Part shown: in pieces, positions 24,230 to 34,300 of the stretch | Layout: each line of letters opens with the position of its first letter | Position numbering within the stretch: the first letter of the stretch is position 1 | Position numbers and translations under genes: made by a program | Source of the DNA: Promicromonospora sukumoe 327MFSha3.1 | Lineage (GTDB): Bacteria; Actinomycetota; Actinomycetes; Actinomycetales; Cellulomonadaceae | Reading direction: 5' to 3' | Length of the DNA: 64,000 bases | Assembly: GCF_000385135.1 (NCBI RefSeq) | Contig: NZ_ARQM01000018.1 | Span: 62,001 to 126,000, forward strand | The notes under the pieces: generated by a model | Told to the model about the DNA's origin: nothing | Seen by the model: the letters and a program-made list of their open reading frames with translations, nothing else | The model's database searches: none

Positions 24230-24790
24230 GTGGGCCGGACGGCGGGCAGGAGCCCGGAGCAGACGCGGGCCGCGATCCTGGAGGCGGCGGGCCGGCTGGT
24301 CCGCGAGCGCGGGGTCTCGGCCAGCCTGGACGACGTCGCCCGCCGCGCGGGCGTGTCCAAGGGCGGGCTGCTCTACCACTTCGCGAACAAGCACGACCTG
24401 CACCTCGCGCTGGCGACCGACTGGCTCGAGAGCTTCCGGACGGCGGTGCTCGCGGCGATCCCGCCGGACGACGACGCCCCCGGCCGCCTCACCCGCGCCT
24501 ACGTGCGGGTCTCGATCGACGGCGCCCTGGACGCCACGGCTTCGCGCGACGCCCTGGTGGTCATCGCGCACCTGTCGAGCGTGGAGGCGGTCATCGACCT
24601 CGCCCGGGCGGACGCGCGCCGGTGGAACGAGGACCTGCGGGCGGACGGCCTGCCCGAGGACGTGCTCTCGCTCGTGCTGGCGGCGGCGGACGGCGCCAGC
24701 GCCCAGCCCGCGTGGGGCGGGGAGCCGACGCCGGACGAGCTGACCCGGCTGCGCGAGCAGCTGCTGGCGCTGACGGTCCTCGACGGCTGA
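24230..24790 (+). CDS. TetR-family transcriptional repressor
   Basis: About 186 residues. The N-terminal helix-turn-helix is clear (TRAAILEAAGRLVRERG, LDDVARRAGVSKGGLLYHFA, NKHDLHLAL) and a helical ligand domain follows. I choose GTG 24230 because AGGTGG precedes it and a -10-like TATAGT lies upstream at 24187; GTG codons at 24221, 24224 and 24176 are alternatives. It is divergent from the MFS pump and shares the palindrome with it, the usual repressor-pump pair. Confidence 0.9.
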   Translation: MGRTAGRSPEQTRAAILEAAGRLVRERGVSASLDDVARRAGVSKGGLLYHFANKHDLHLALATDWLESFRTAVLAAIPPDDDAPGRLTRAYVRVSIDGALDATASRDALVVIAHLSSVEAVIDLARADARRWNEDLRADGLPEDVLSLVLAAADGASAQPAWGGEPTPDELTRLREQLLALTVLDG

Positions 24791-24824
24791 CGCCGTCGAG
24801 CCGCCGCACCGACGCGCCCCGCCG

Positions 24825-25253
24825 TCAGCCCACCGCGCTCCCCCGGTCGAACTGGGCGCGGCTGTCGCGGACGACCTGCCCGTGGTCCTGCGCCCAGTCG
24901 ACGAAACCGTGGGCCAGGTCCATGAGCTTCCAGCCGAGCGGGGTCAGCTCGTACTCGACGCGGGGCGGCACCTCGGCGTAGGCGGTGCGGGTGATCATCC
25001 CGTCGCGCACCAGGCCGCGGAGGGTCTTGCTGAGCATCCGGTGCGAGACGCCGGCCACGACGGCCTGGAGGGTGGAGAACCGCTGCGGACCGTCGGAGAG
25101 GGCCGCCACGACCAGGAGCGTCCAGCGGTCGGCCACCTGGCCCATGAGGTCCCGGGTCAGCTCGTGCGTCTCGCTGTCGCACGGCGACTCCGGCCCACCG
25201 GGCATCCGCGCCGCCAGGGACTCAAGACGCGCGTCGCGCGAGATCGGCGTCAT
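24825..25253 (-). CDS. HxlR-family transcriptional regulator
   Basis: A 142-residue winged-helix protein. It has the HxlR pattern: a Cys near the start (ESPCDSETHELTRDLMGQVA), DRWTLLVVAALSDGPQRFSTL, GVSHRMLSKTLRGLVRDGMI, PPRVEYELTPLGWKL. Some members sense thiol or aldehyde stress through this N-terminal Cys. It is divergent from an FMN reductase gene, its likely target. The shared spacer contains ACTGCAAAGT near 25284, a possible imperfect operator. ATG 25253 has an AGAGGAAG-type site. Confidence 0.9.
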   Translation of the reverse strand: MTPISRDARLESLAARMPGGPESPCDSETHELTRDLMGQVADRWTLLVVAALSDGPQRFSTLQAVVAGVSHRMLSKTLRGLVRDGMITRTAYAEVPPRVEYELTPLGWKLMDLAHGFVDWAQDHGQVVRDSRAQFDRGSAVG

Positions 25254-25425
25254 GCCGCATTGCTTCCTCTCCGGTTACCGACGAACTGCAAAGTGCGTAA
25301 TTGAAAACCGGATTACCGGCGTCTCCGCACTGTTGTGTCACGTGGACCAACCAGCCCGGGCCCGCGTTCGTTCCCGCGCGGCGCGGCCGGTCCACCGACA
25401 GCACCCCGGAAGCGAAGGACCAGCA

Positions 25426-25983
25426 ATGCTCAAGATCGGAATCATCCTCGGCAGCACCCGCCCCGGGCGGAACGGCGAGGCCGTGGCCAAGTGGGTCCAC
25501 GAGATCGCGTCGCAGCGCACGGACGCCGAGTTCGAGCTCGTCGACCTGGCCGACTACCCCCTGCCCCACCTCGACGAGCCCATGTCGCCGGCGATGGGCC
25601 AGTACGCGCACGACCACACCAAGGAGTGGGCCGCCAAGGTCGCCGAGTTCGACGGCTACGTGTTCGTGACGCCGGAGTACAACCACTCCACGTCGGGCGT
25701 GCTGAAGAACGCGCTCGACTTCGTCTACGGCGAGTGGAACAACAAGGCCGCGGGCATCGTGTCCTACGGCGGGGTGGGCGGGGCCCGCGCCGCGGAGCAC
25801 CTGCGGCTGATCCTCGCGGAGCTGCAGGTCGCGACGGTGCGCCAGCAGGTGGCGCTGTCGCTGATGACCGAGTTCGAGAACTACTCGGTGTTCAAGCCGG
25901 GCGAGCACCTGACCCCCGGCCTGGAGACGCTGCTCGACCAGACGGTCGCGTGGTCCAGGGCGCTGGAGCCGCTGCACGCCTGA
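25426..25983 (+). CDS. NADPH-dependent FMN reductase-family oxidoreductase
   Basis: A 185-residue flavodoxin-fold protein with the phosphate loop IILGSTRPGRNGE and the FMN-binding PEYNHSTSGVLKNALD motif. Members reduce quinones, azo dyes or other electrophiles using NAD(P)H. The length is typical. ATG 25426 follows GAAGGAC. Its pairing with a divergent HxlR regulator is the classic electrophile-responsive arrangement. Confidence 0.92.
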   Translation: MLKIGIILGSTRPGRNGEAVAKWVHEIASQRTDAEFELVDLADYPLPHLDEPMSPAMGQYAHDHTKEWAAKVAEFDGYVFVTPEYNHSTSGVLKNALDFVYGEWNNKAAGIVSYGGVGGARAAEHLRLILAELQVATVRQQVALSLMTEFENYSVFKPGEHLTPGLETLLDQTVAWSRALEPLHA

Positions 25984-26015
25984 GCCCGGCCACCTGAGCC
26001 CGGCCGTCCCAGCCC

Positions 26016-26054
26016 GGCGGACACGGCGCACCACCCGGGTGCGCCGCGTCCGCC
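26016..26054. terminator. Bidirectional terminator between FMN reductase and copA
   Basis: GGCGGACACGGCGCACC pairs with GGTGCGCCGCGTCCGCC with one mismatch, between convergent genes. Confidence 0.7.
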
Positions 26055-26080
26055 GTCAGCCCCCTGTCGGCGCGCCGCCG

Positions 26081-28336
26081 TCAGCGGGGTGAGAACGACC
26101 GGAGCCGCAGGCTGTTGCCCACCACGAACACGCTGGAGAACGCCATCGCGGCGCCGGCCAGCATGGGGTTGAGCAGGCCGAGCGCCGCCAGCGGGATCGC
26201 GGCCACGTTGTAGCCGAAGGCCCAGAACAGGTTGGTCCGGATGGTGCCCAGCGTCCGCCGGGACAGCCGGATCGCGTCGGCCGCCGAGGTCAGGTCGCCC
26301 CGGACCAGCGTGATGTCCGCCGCCTCGATCGCGACGTCGGTGCCGGTGCCCATCGCCAGGCCCAGGTCGGCCTGCGCGAGCGCAGGGGCGTCGTTGACGC
26401 CGTCGCCGACCATCGCGACGACCCTCCCCTCGGCCTGCAGCTTGGCCACGACGTCGGCCTTGTCCTGCGGGAGCACCTCGGCGATCACCCGGTCGATGCC
26501 CACCTGGGCGCCGACCTGCTCGGCCACGGCCCGGTTGTCGCCCGTGAGCAGCACGGGCGTGAGCCCGAGCCCCACGAGCCGGGCGACGGCGTCCGCGCTG
26601 GTCGGCTTGACCTGGTCGGCGACCACGAGGATGCCGCGGGCCTGCCCGTCCCAGCCGACCGCCACCACGGTCCGGCCCGCACCCTCGGCGCGGGCCTTCG
26701 CCTCGGCGAGGTCCGCGGGCAGGTACTGGGACCAGTCCGCCAGCAGGCTCTCGCGGCCCACCACGACGGCGTGCCCGTCGACGACACCCTGCACGCCCAG
26801 GCCCTGGACGCTCTCGAACGACTCCACCGCCGGGAGGTCGCCGACCTGCTGCGTGGCGCCCGTGGCCACGGCCTGCGCCACGGGGTGCTCGGACGCGTCC
26901 TCCAGGGCGCCCGCGAGCCGGAGCAGCTCGGTACGTGAGACGCCGTCGGCCGGGACGGCGTCCAGCAGCGCCATCCTGCCGGTGGTCACGGTGCCGGTCT
27001 TGTCGAGCACCACGGTGTCGACCTTGCGCGTGGACTCCAGCACCTCGGGCCCCTTGATCAGGATGCCGAGCTGGGCGCCGCGCCCGGTGCCGACCAGCAG
27101 CGCGGTGGGCGTCGCCAGCCCCAGCGCGCAGGGGCACGCGATGATCAGCACCGCGACGGCCGCCGTCAGGCCCGCGGTGGCGGGGAACCCGGCACCCAGC
27201 CAGGCGCCGAGGGTGGCCACGGCGATCGCGATGACCACCGGGACGAAGATCCCGGAGACGCGGTCGGCCAGGCGCTGGATCTCGGCCTTGCCGGACTGTG
27301 CGTCCTCGACCAGCCGGGCGATCCGCGCGAGCTGCGTGCCCGCGCCCACCTGCGTGGCCCGGACCACGAGCCGCCCGCCCGAGTTCACCGTGGCCCCGGC
27401 CACGGAGTCGCCCACGCCGACCTCGACCGGCACGGACTCCCCGGTGAGCAGCGATGCGTCGATCGCGGACGAGCCGGACACGACCATGCCGTCGGTCGCG
27501 ACCTTCTCCCCCGGCCGCACCACGAACTCGTCGCCCACCACGAGGCTCTCGACCGGCACGCGCGTCTCGGCGCCGTCGCGCAGCACCGCGACGTCCTTGG
27601 CGCCGAGCTCCAGCAGCGCGCGCAGCGCGGCGCCCGCGCGGCGCTTGGACCGCTTCTCGAAGTACCGCCCGGCCAGCACGAACATCGTGACGCCGGTGGC
27701 GACCTCCAGGTAGATGTTCGCGGCGCCGTCCGACGGTGCCACGGTCAGCTCGAAGCCGTGCGTCATGCCCGGTACGCCCGCGGTGCCGAGGAACAGCGCG
27801 TACACCGACCAGCCGAAACCGGCCAGCACGCCGAGCGAGACCAGGGTGTCCATGGTCGCCGCGCCGTGCCGCAGGTTGGTCCACGCCGCCCTGTGGAACG
27901 GCCACGCCGCCCACAGCGCCACGGGGGCCGCCAGGGCGAGCGACGCCCACTGCCAGTACGTGAACTGCCAGGCCGGGACCATCGCGAGCGCGATCACCGG
28001 GACGGCGAGCACGACCGACGTGATCAGCCGGTTCCGCAGCGCGGTCAGCTCCGCGTCGCGCGGGTCGGCGGCGTCGCCGTCCGCCGCGGTCTCCTTCGGG
28101 GCGGGCAGGGCGGCGGTGTAGCCGGTCTTCTCGACCTCCGCCACCACCGCGGCCAGGTCGTACCCGGCAGGCGTGGTGACCGTCGCCTTCTCGGTGGCGT
28201 AGTTGACGCTGGCGGTGACGCCGTCCAGCCGGTTCAGCTTCTTCTCGATCCGCATGGCGCACGACGCGCAGGTCATGCCGCCGATCTCGAGGTCGACGGT
28301 GGTGCCCGCCGCCTCCGTGCGGGACGTGGTGCCCAT
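26081..28336 (-). CDS. copA: Copper-exporting P1B-type ATPase
   Basis: A 751-residue pump. It has one heavy-metal-binding domain ([12 protein letters not shown], Cys23/Cys26), the actuator TGES motif ([14 protein letters not shown]), membrane CPC ([13 protein letters not shown], ~402), DKTGT phosphorylation site (~446) and [14 protein letters not shown] (~642). This set marks Cu(I) export. Its ATG shares one base with the stop of the preceding gene (TGATG), so it is coupled to the copper-protein gene and copZ. The unit is controlled by two CsoR-like palindromes. Confidence 0.95.
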   Translation of the reverse strand: MGTTSRTEAAGTTVDLEIGGMTCASCAMRIEKKLNRLDGVTASVNYATEKATVTTPAGYDLAAVVAEVEKTGYTAALPAPKETAADGDAADPRDAELTALRNRLITSVVLAVPVIALAMVPAWQFTYWQWASLALAAPVALWAAWPFHRAAWTNLRHGAATMDTLVSLGVLAGFGWSVYALFLGTAGVPGMTHGFELTVAPSDGAANIYLEVATGVTMFVLAGRYFEKRSKRRAGAALRALLELGAKDVAVLRDGAETRVPVESLVVGDEFVVRPGEKVATDGMVVSGSSAIDASLLTGESVPVEVGVGDSVAGATVNSGGRLVVRATQVGAGTQLARIARLVEDAQSGKAEIQRLADRVSGIFVPVVIAIAVATLGAWLGAGFPATAGLTAAVAVLIIACPCALGLATPTALLVGTGRGAQLGILIKGPEVLESTRKVDTVVLDKTGTVTTGRMALLDAVPADGVSRTELLRLAGALEDASEHPVAQAVATGATQQVGDLPAVESFESVQGLGVQGVVDGHAVVVGRESLLADWSQYLPADLAEAKARAEGAGRTVVAVGWDGQARGILVVADQVKPTSADAVARLVGLGLTPVLLTGDNRAVAEQVGAQVGIDRVIAEVLPQDKADVVAKLQAEGRVVAMVGDGVNDAPALAQADLGLAMGTGTDVAIEAADITLVRGDLTSAADAIRLSRRTLGTIRTNLFWAFGYNVAAIPLAALGLLNPMLAGAAMAFSSVFVVGNSLRLRSFSPR

Positions 28337-29277
28337 CAGTGGCTCCCGTGGGTGTCCAGGACGAAGCGCGCGGTGTGCACGTCCCCGTCGACCTTGAAGT
28401 CCAGGTACAGCAGGTAGCGGCCCGGCGTCGGCGCCTGGGTCAGGAAGGCCACGTCCGGCCCGGACGCCGAGTCCGGCCCGGGCTCGGCGCCCTCCGGGTG
28501 CACGTGCAGGTAGGCCAGGTCGCCCGCGCGCAGCGCGACCAGGTGCCCGTACGCGCCGAGGTACGGCTCCAGGTCCGTGACGGGCTCGCCGTCCTTCGTG
28601 ACGGTCGCCGTGAGCGTCGACTCCCCGGTCGCGCTCAGCTCGCCCACGAGCGTGGCGGTGTAGCCGCCCGTCGTGTCGGACGCCGAGACCGCCGTCGGCG
28701 GCTCCGGGGCGACCCGGCCCGCGACGTCGACCGCGCGGCTGAGCGTGACGTTCTCGCCGGTCGCCTCGGGCACGAAGTCGGCGAACACGCGGTAGCTGCC
28801 CGCCTCGGCCCACGTCCACGGGATCGACCAGACGCCGTCGGCCGACATGGTGGGGTGCACGTGCCGGAACTCCGCGCCGTCGGAGCGCACCACGATCAGG
28901 TGCAGCTCCTTGTCGTGCTCGGTCTCGAAGCCGGTCACCGCCGCGCCGTCGGCGTCCACGACCGAGAAGGAGAGCGTGCCCTTCTCCCCGGTCTCGTCCG
29001 GGACGGACACGGGGCTCAGGAGCAGGCCGTCCTGCTCGAGCGACAGCCCGCGGACCTGCGCCGGGGCGCCGCCAGCCCCGTGAGCGGCGTCGTCCTGGCC
29101 GTGGCCGCCGGCCGCGGCGCCGTCGGACATCTCCATGCCGCCCGACCCCTCCCCAGCCGTCGCCGACCAGGCGACGACGGTGCTGTCGGGGACGACCGCG
29201 CCCGCCACGGCGAAGGCCGCGACGAAGACCGCCGCGAGACCTCCGCCGTACAGGCCGAGCCGCTGGGGCGCGTTCAC
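28336..29277 (-). CDS. Membrane-anchored Met/His-rich copper-resistance protein
   Basis: A 313-residue protein. An N-terminal membrane anchor ([20 protein letters not shown]) is followed by a Met/His-rich segment ([25 protein letters not shown]) and two beta domains with HxH sites ([16 protein letters not shown]) of the type seen in YtkA-like/secreted copper-binding proteins. It probably binds Cu outside the membrane, working with CopA and CopZ. GTG 29277 overlaps the copZ stop by 4 bases (GTGA). I know of no firm gene name. Confidence 0.75.
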   Translation of the reverse strand: MNAPQRLGLYGGGLAAVFVAAFAVAGAVVPDSTVVAWSATAGEGSGGMEMSDGAAAGGHGQDDAAHGAGGAPAQVRGLSLEQDGLLLSPVSVPDETGEKGTLSFSVVDADGAAVTGFETEHDKELHLIVVRSDGAEFRHVHPTMSADGVWSIPWTWAEAGSYRVFADFVPEATGENVTLSRAVDVAGRVAPEPPTAVSASDTTGGYTATLVGELSATGESTLTATVTKDGEPVTDLEPYLGAYGHLVALRAGDLAYLHVHPEGAEPGPDSASGPDVAFLTQAPTPGRYLLYLDFKVDGDVHTARFVLDTHGSH

Positions 29278-29486
29278 GAGACCCGCGCCGCCTGGTACCC
29301 GGCCTCGTCCACCGCGGCCAGGACCGTCGCCTCGTCCAGCGCCTCGGCGCTGCTGACCACGAGCCGGCCGGTCGCCGCGCTCACCTCGACCTGCTCCACG
29401 CCGGGCAGGCGGCTCACCTCACCGCGCACCGACATCTCGCAGTGCCCGCAGGTCATCCCCGTCACCTGGTACTCGCTCGTCGCCAT
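29274..29486 (-). CDS. copZ: Copper chaperone, heavy-metal-associated domain protein
   Basis: A 70-residue single HMA domain with GMTCGHC (Cys13, Cys16) and a ferredoxin-like beta-alpha fold ending [11 protein letters not shown]. CopZ carries Cu(I) to CopA. It is the first gene of the copZ-copper protein-copA operon. ATG 29486 follows GAGAGGCGAG. Two CsoR-like operators lie 28-82 bases upstream. Confidence 0.93.
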   Translation of the reverse strand: MATSEYQVTGMTCGHCEMSVRGEVSRLPGVEQVEVSAATGRLVVSSAEALDEATVLAAVDEAGYQAARVS

Positions 29487-29514
29487 CGTCTCGCCTCTCG
29501 GTGGTTGGTACGCT

Positions 29515-29533
29515 GTTACCCCTAGGGGGTAAC
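29515..29533. promoter_or_regulatory. CsoR-type operator candidate, proximal to copZ
   Basis: GTTACCCCTAGGGGGTAAC, near-perfect, same core as 763-779. Confidence 0.7.
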
Positions 29534-29550
29534 CGTATGTCGCTCACCAT

Positions 29551-29567
29551 ATACCCCTGTGGGGTAT
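29551..29567. promoter_or_regulatory. CsoR-type operator candidate, distal
   Basis: ATACCCCTGTGGGGTAT, a perfect 7-base inverted repeat around TGT, 18 bases from the proximal site. Confidence 0.7.
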
Positions 29568-29610
29568 CTCGCGCAACACGGATCACCCACCCGGTGGCAG
29601 GCTGCCCGGC

Positions 29611-30054
29611 ATGACCCGAACCGACCCACCACCCGGGACCGCGCCCGACGACGTGCCCGACGACGCCGCCCTCGCCCTGCGCCCCGACCTCACGGACGAT
29701 GAGCTCAACGAGCTGTTCGACGCCGCCTGGCCCGGCCACCGCCCGACGTCCTTCGAGCCGGTCCTGGCGCGGAGCCTGGCCTGGGTCGCCGCCCGACGGG
29801 CCGGCCGCCTGGTCGGGTTCGTCAACGTCGCGGGCGACGGCGGCGCGCATGCGTTCGTGCTGGACACGACAGTGCACCCCGACGAGCAGCGCCGCGGGCT
29901 CGGGGTGCGGCTGGTCCGCGCGGCCGCCGAGGCGGCGCGGGCGGCCGGCGCCGTCTGGCTGCACGTCGACTTCGAGCCGCACCTGACCTCGTTCTACGCG
30001 AGGTGCGGGTTCCGCCCGACGGCGGCGGGCGTCATGCCGCTGGACGGGAGCTGA
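29611..30054 (+). CDS. GNAT-family N-acetyltransferase
   Basis: A 147-residue protein with the acetyl-CoA loop VHPDEQRRGLGVRLVRAA (R/Q-x-x-G-x-G) and a C-terminal FYARCGFRPT motif. Substrate unknown. It is divergent from copZ but uses the other side of the operator region; copper control is possible but not shown. A weak ribosome site precedes ATG 29611. Confidence 0.88.
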   Translation: MTRTDPPPGTAPDDVPDDAALALRPDLTDDELNELFDAAWPGHRPTSFEPVLARSLAWVAARRAGRLVGFVNVAGDGGAHAFVLDTTVHPDEQRRGLGVRLVRAAAEAARAAGAVWLHVDFEPHLTSFYARCGFRPTAAGVMPLDGS

Positions 30055-30101
30055 CGGAAAAGACCTGTTCCGGGGCGGGGCACCGGTGCCAGGCTGCCTC
30101 G

Positions 30102-30848
30102 ATGGACGCCACCGAGGACAGCACGCGGGCCGCCTGGGCGATCGCCTCGCGCAAGTACGAGGACGAGTACGCCGAGCACCTCTCGCTGGCGCGGACCGCC
30201 GAGCTGCTGCCGGCCGAGGTAGGCGTCATCGGCAGGCTCGTCCCGGGGGCCGACGTCGTGCACCCGATGAGCGGCCACGGGCTCGACGACGTCGCCCTGG
30301 CGCGCCTCGGGGCACGCTCGGTGCACGGGATCGACTACAGCGAGGCGGCGGTGTCGAGCGCGCGGCGGCGGGCGGACGAGCTCGGCCTGCCCTGCCGCTA
30401 CACCCGGGCCGCCCTGCCCGCGAGCGGCCTGGACGATGCGTGCGCCGACCTGGTCTACACCGGCAAGGGCGCGCTCATCTGGGTGACCGACCTGGACGCG
30501 TTCCTCGCGGAGTGCCGTCGCCTGCTGCGCCCCGGCGGCCGGCTCTACGTCTACGAGGCGCACCCGCTGGTGCCGCTGTGGGACTGGGACCCCGAGCAGA
30601 TCCGGGTCCGCGCCGACCGCGGGTACTTCTCCCCCGCGCACGTCAACGACACCTACCCCGGCAACGGCGCCGTGGAGCGGCAGCACACCCTGTCGGGCAT
30701 CGTCATGGCCTGCCGACGCGCGGGCCTCGAGATCGAGCACCTCGACGAGCACCCCGAACCCTTCTGGTACCCGGGCGGCGTGACCGCCGCGGCCTGGGAC
30801 GGGCGCGTGCCGAACACTTTCAGCCTGCTCGCGCGCTCCGACCACTAG
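30102..30848 (+). CDS. Class I SAM-dependent methyltransferase
   Basis: A 248-residue protein. The SAM-binding region is VVHPMSGHGLDDVALARLG followed by GIDYSEAAVSSARRRA, with the acidic/motif-II-like DLVYTGKGALIWVTDLDAF and LLRPGGRLYVYEAHP. This is the ubiE-like architecture; the first loop is HPMSGHG rather than the usual DxGxGxG. Substrate unknown. ATG 30102 is chosen because the domain begins soon after; upstream in-frame residues overlap the GNAT gene. Confidence 0.88.
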   Translation: MDATEDSTRAAWAIASRKYEDEYAEHLSLARTAELLPAEVGVIGRLVPGADVVHPMSGHGLDDVALARLGARSVHGIDYSEAAVSSARRRADELGLPCRYTRAALPASGLDDACADLVYTGKGALIWVTDLDAFLAECRRLLRPGGRLYVYEAHPLVPLWDWDPEQIRVRADRGYFSPAHVNDTYPGNGAVERQHTLSGIVMACRRAGLEIEHLDEHPEPFWYPGGVTAAAWDGRVPNTFSLLARSDH

Positions 30849-30857
30849 GGTGCAGGA

Positions 30858-31169
30858 ATGTTTCCCCTGGAGATCATCCCCGTCGCGATCTTTGTCGTCC
30901 TGCTCCTGCTGTACATCACCGTGAGCGGCAACCTGCGTGCGAACGGCAAGACGGTGGAGCGCGTCGAGCGAAAGCTCGACCTGGTGATCAAGCACCTCGG
31001 CATCGAGGGCCCCGCCGCCGAGGGGATCTCGCCCGAGGCGCTGACCGAGATCGACCGGTGCATCTGGTCCGACCGCCGCATCGAGGCGATCAAGCTGTAC
31101 CGCGAGGAGACTGGCCACGATCTGCTGGAGGCGAAGGAATGGGTCGACCGGCGCGCCGCGTCCTACTGA
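30858..31169 (+). CDS. Membrane-anchored protein with ribosomal L7/L12 C-terminal-like domain
   Basis: A 103-residue protein: a membrane helix (IIPVAIFVVLLLLYITVSG), a short helical linker, and a domain ending RIEAIKLYREETGHDLLEAK-EWVD. That ending closely matches the alpha-beta-alpha of the L7/L12 C-terminal domain (AIK..RE.TG..L.EAK..V). Such proteins occur widely in actinobacteria with unknown function. No ribosomal role is implied. ATG 30858 lies 9 bases after the methyltransferase stop, so the two are co-transcribed. Confidence 0.75.
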   Translation: MFPLEIIPVAIFVVLLLLYITVSGNLRANGKTVERVERKLDLVIKHLGIEGPAAEGISPEALTEIDRCIWSDRRIEAIKLYREETGHDLLEAKEWVDRRAASY

Positions 31170-31329
31170 CCTCGCACCCCCCGAAAACCCGCTGACGTCG
31201 GCATACGCGCTGCGAAAAGTGCCCATTTCGGCGACAATTCACCTCCTCGATCGATAGGGTTGCTGACGCCGCGCCTGTGTTGGATGTCCGGGCGGGCTTT
31301 TCTTTGTGGAGTGATGATCGGGAGGACGC

Positions 31330-34300
31330 ATGAGCTTTGCCTCACGCGTATTTGAGAATCGCAGGTCGGTAGTTTCGGCGGGTGTGGTAACGCTCTTCGG
31401 CGCGGGTCTGCTGGGCCTCGCGCTCTGGTACGACGGCGAGACCACCGCGGAGCTGGACCTGAACGACAGCGGGGTCTGGGTGACCCAGACCGCCGAGGGC
31501 CAGCTCGGCCGGTTCAACTACGAGGCCAAGGCCCTGGACGGCGTCCTGGTGGCGGGCGCGGCGAGCTTCGACGTGCAGCAGGACGCGCAGCGCGTGCTCC
31601 TGGACAGCGTGAGCGACTTCTCCGCGAGCCCGGTCAACCCGGCCCAGCTGACCCTGGACGGGACGATGAAGTTCCCCGTGGGTGCGCAGGTCGCGTCGGG
31701 CGCCGCCACCACCGCCGTGTACGACGGCGAGACGGGCCGGGCATGGGTCATGCCGTTCGACTCGGCCACCTTCGACGAGAAGGAGACCAGGCCGACGCTC
31801 AAGGTGGGCAAGGGCGGCACGCTCGCGGTGGGCCGCGAGGGCACCGTGTTCCTGGCCGTGCCCGCCGACGGCAAGCTGTACACAGTCCCGACCAGCACGC
31901 AGGGCGTCGCCGAGGACGCCGACGAGTCGTCGATCTCGCTGGGCCCTGACGCGAAGCTGCAGGTCTCGGCCGTGGGCGACAAGCCCGTGGTGCTGGACCA
32001 GTCGACCGGCAACCTGGTGCTGCCCGGCGGCGACTCCGTGCAGATCGAGAGCGGTTCGCAGGGCATGCTCCAGCAGCCCTCCGGCGAGGCGGACGAGGTC
32101 GCGGTGGCGACCCCGGGGAACCTGGTCACCGTGCCGCTCGGCGGGGGCGACCCGGTCAAGCACAACTTCGCGGGCGGGAGCGGCGGCCAGCCGTCCGCGC
32201 CCGTGCAGCTCGGCGGGTGCCTCTACGGCGCCTGGGCCGGCGGTCAGGTCATCCGCGAGTGCGGCGACGCCGACGACAACGTGAACGAGGTGCTCGAGGG
32301 CGTCGACTCCGCCGCGAACCTGGTCTACCGCGTCAACCGCAACATCATCGTCCTGAACGACGTCGCGAACGGCTTCCTGTGGATGGCCGCCGAGGAGTTC
32401 GAGAAGGTCGACGACTGGGAACAGACGATGCCCGACAACGCCAAGGGCGAGAAGACCAAGTCGGAGCAGGCGACCCCGGAGCAGGTCGACCAGGCCGTGG
32501 CCGACCGGAGCAAGCCGAACCGCGCACCGGTCGCCGAGGACGACACGTTCGGCGTGCGGCCGGGCCGCACGACCGTGCTGAACGTGCTGGGCAACGACTC
32601 CGACCTGGACGGCGACGTCATGACGGCGGAGGTGGTGGGCGAGGTCGAGGGCGACATCAAGGTCAACCGCGTGCTCGACGGCGCGGCCCTGCAGGCCGAC
32701 GTGCCGGACGGCGCGAGCGGCACCACCACGTTCACCTACCGGGTGGACGACGGCCGCGGCGGCTACGACGAGGGCTCCGTGGAGGTCGACGTGGTGCCGC
32801 TCGAGGAGAACAACCCGCCCGAGCAGCCCGGCAAGCCGGTGCTCGTCGTGGGCCAGGGCAGCATGGGCACCATCAAGGTGCTGCCCTACTTCACCGACCC
32901 CGACGGCGACGACATGTTCCTGTCCAGCGCGAGCACCGCCGACCCGCTGGACGAGGTGCGGTTCCGGCCGGACGGCACCATCGAGTTCCGCGACGGCGGC
33001 ACCGTGACCGGCAGCAAGGTCGTCGAGGTGCAGGTGTCCGACGCGATGGGCCAGGCCTTCCAGGGCAGCCTGATCATCAAGGTGGTCGCGTCCAACGTGC
33101 CGCCGGTCGCCGTGCAGGACCACGTGACGGTCCTGGCGGGCGAGCCGGTCACGGTGGACCCGCTGGTCAACGACTTCGACCCCAACGGCGACGACATCCG
33201 GCTGACCCGGGTCGACGACAAGCAGGGCGCGACGATCACCACCAACTCGACGGCCGAGACGTTCAAGTTCGAGTCCGAGACCACCGGCTCGTACGACGTG
33301 ACCTACCAGATCACCGACGGCCCCGAGCCGACCATGGGCCTGGTGCGCGTCGACGTCGTCGACCCGCCGGAGGAGGCCGGCGCACCGATCGCCGTCTCGG
33401 ACCAGCTGCTGCTCCCGGCAGGCGGTACCGCGCTGGTGGACGTGCTGGCCAACGACACCGACCCCGCGGGCGGCGTGCTCGTGGTGCAGGGCGTCGACGT
33501 GCCCGGCGACGCCCCCGTGAGCGTGTCGGTGCTGAACCACCAGATCCTCAAGATCTCCGAGGTCAAGCGCCTGGAGGGTCCGGTGACCCTCACCTACACG
33601 GTGGCCAACGGCACCAGCACGGCCACGGGCCAGGTGCGCGTGGTCCCGATCCCGACGCCGGCCCAGCTGCGCCCGCCGGAGGCGGGTCCGGACGAGGCGA
33701 CCGTGCACGTGGGCGACGTCGTGACCATCCCCGTGCTGAAGAACGACACCCACCCGGACGGCCTGGAGCTGACCCTGACGGACGAGCTGCAGGAGTCGCC
33801 GCCGGCAGCGGCCGGCGAGGCCTTCGTCTCCGAGGACACGGTGCGCTTCCGCGCCGGCCAGGAGGCGGGCACCTACCACGCCGTCTACGAGGTGACGGAC
33901 GCCAACGGGCAGAAGGACTCCGCCCAGATCACGATCAACGTGCTCGATGCGCCGGAGAACTCCGCCCCGCAGCTGCCCGACATCGAGGCCCGCGTGCTCG
34001 CGAAGGGCGTCGTGCGCATCCCCCTGCCGCTGGACGGCACCGACCCCGACGGCGACTACGTGACGCTGAGCAGCATCTCGGCCGCGCCCACGAAGGGCAC
34101 CGCCACGATCGTGGACGGGTTCATCGACTACCAGGCGGGCGAGGACTCGACGGGTCTGGACACGTTCACCTACCAGGTCACGGACACCCGCGGCGCACCC
34201 GCCGAGGGAGTCGTGCGGGTGGGCATCGCGGTGCCCCCGGCGTCGAACCAGGAACCGCAGGCGATCGACGACGTGACGACGGTGCGGCCCGGCCGCACGG

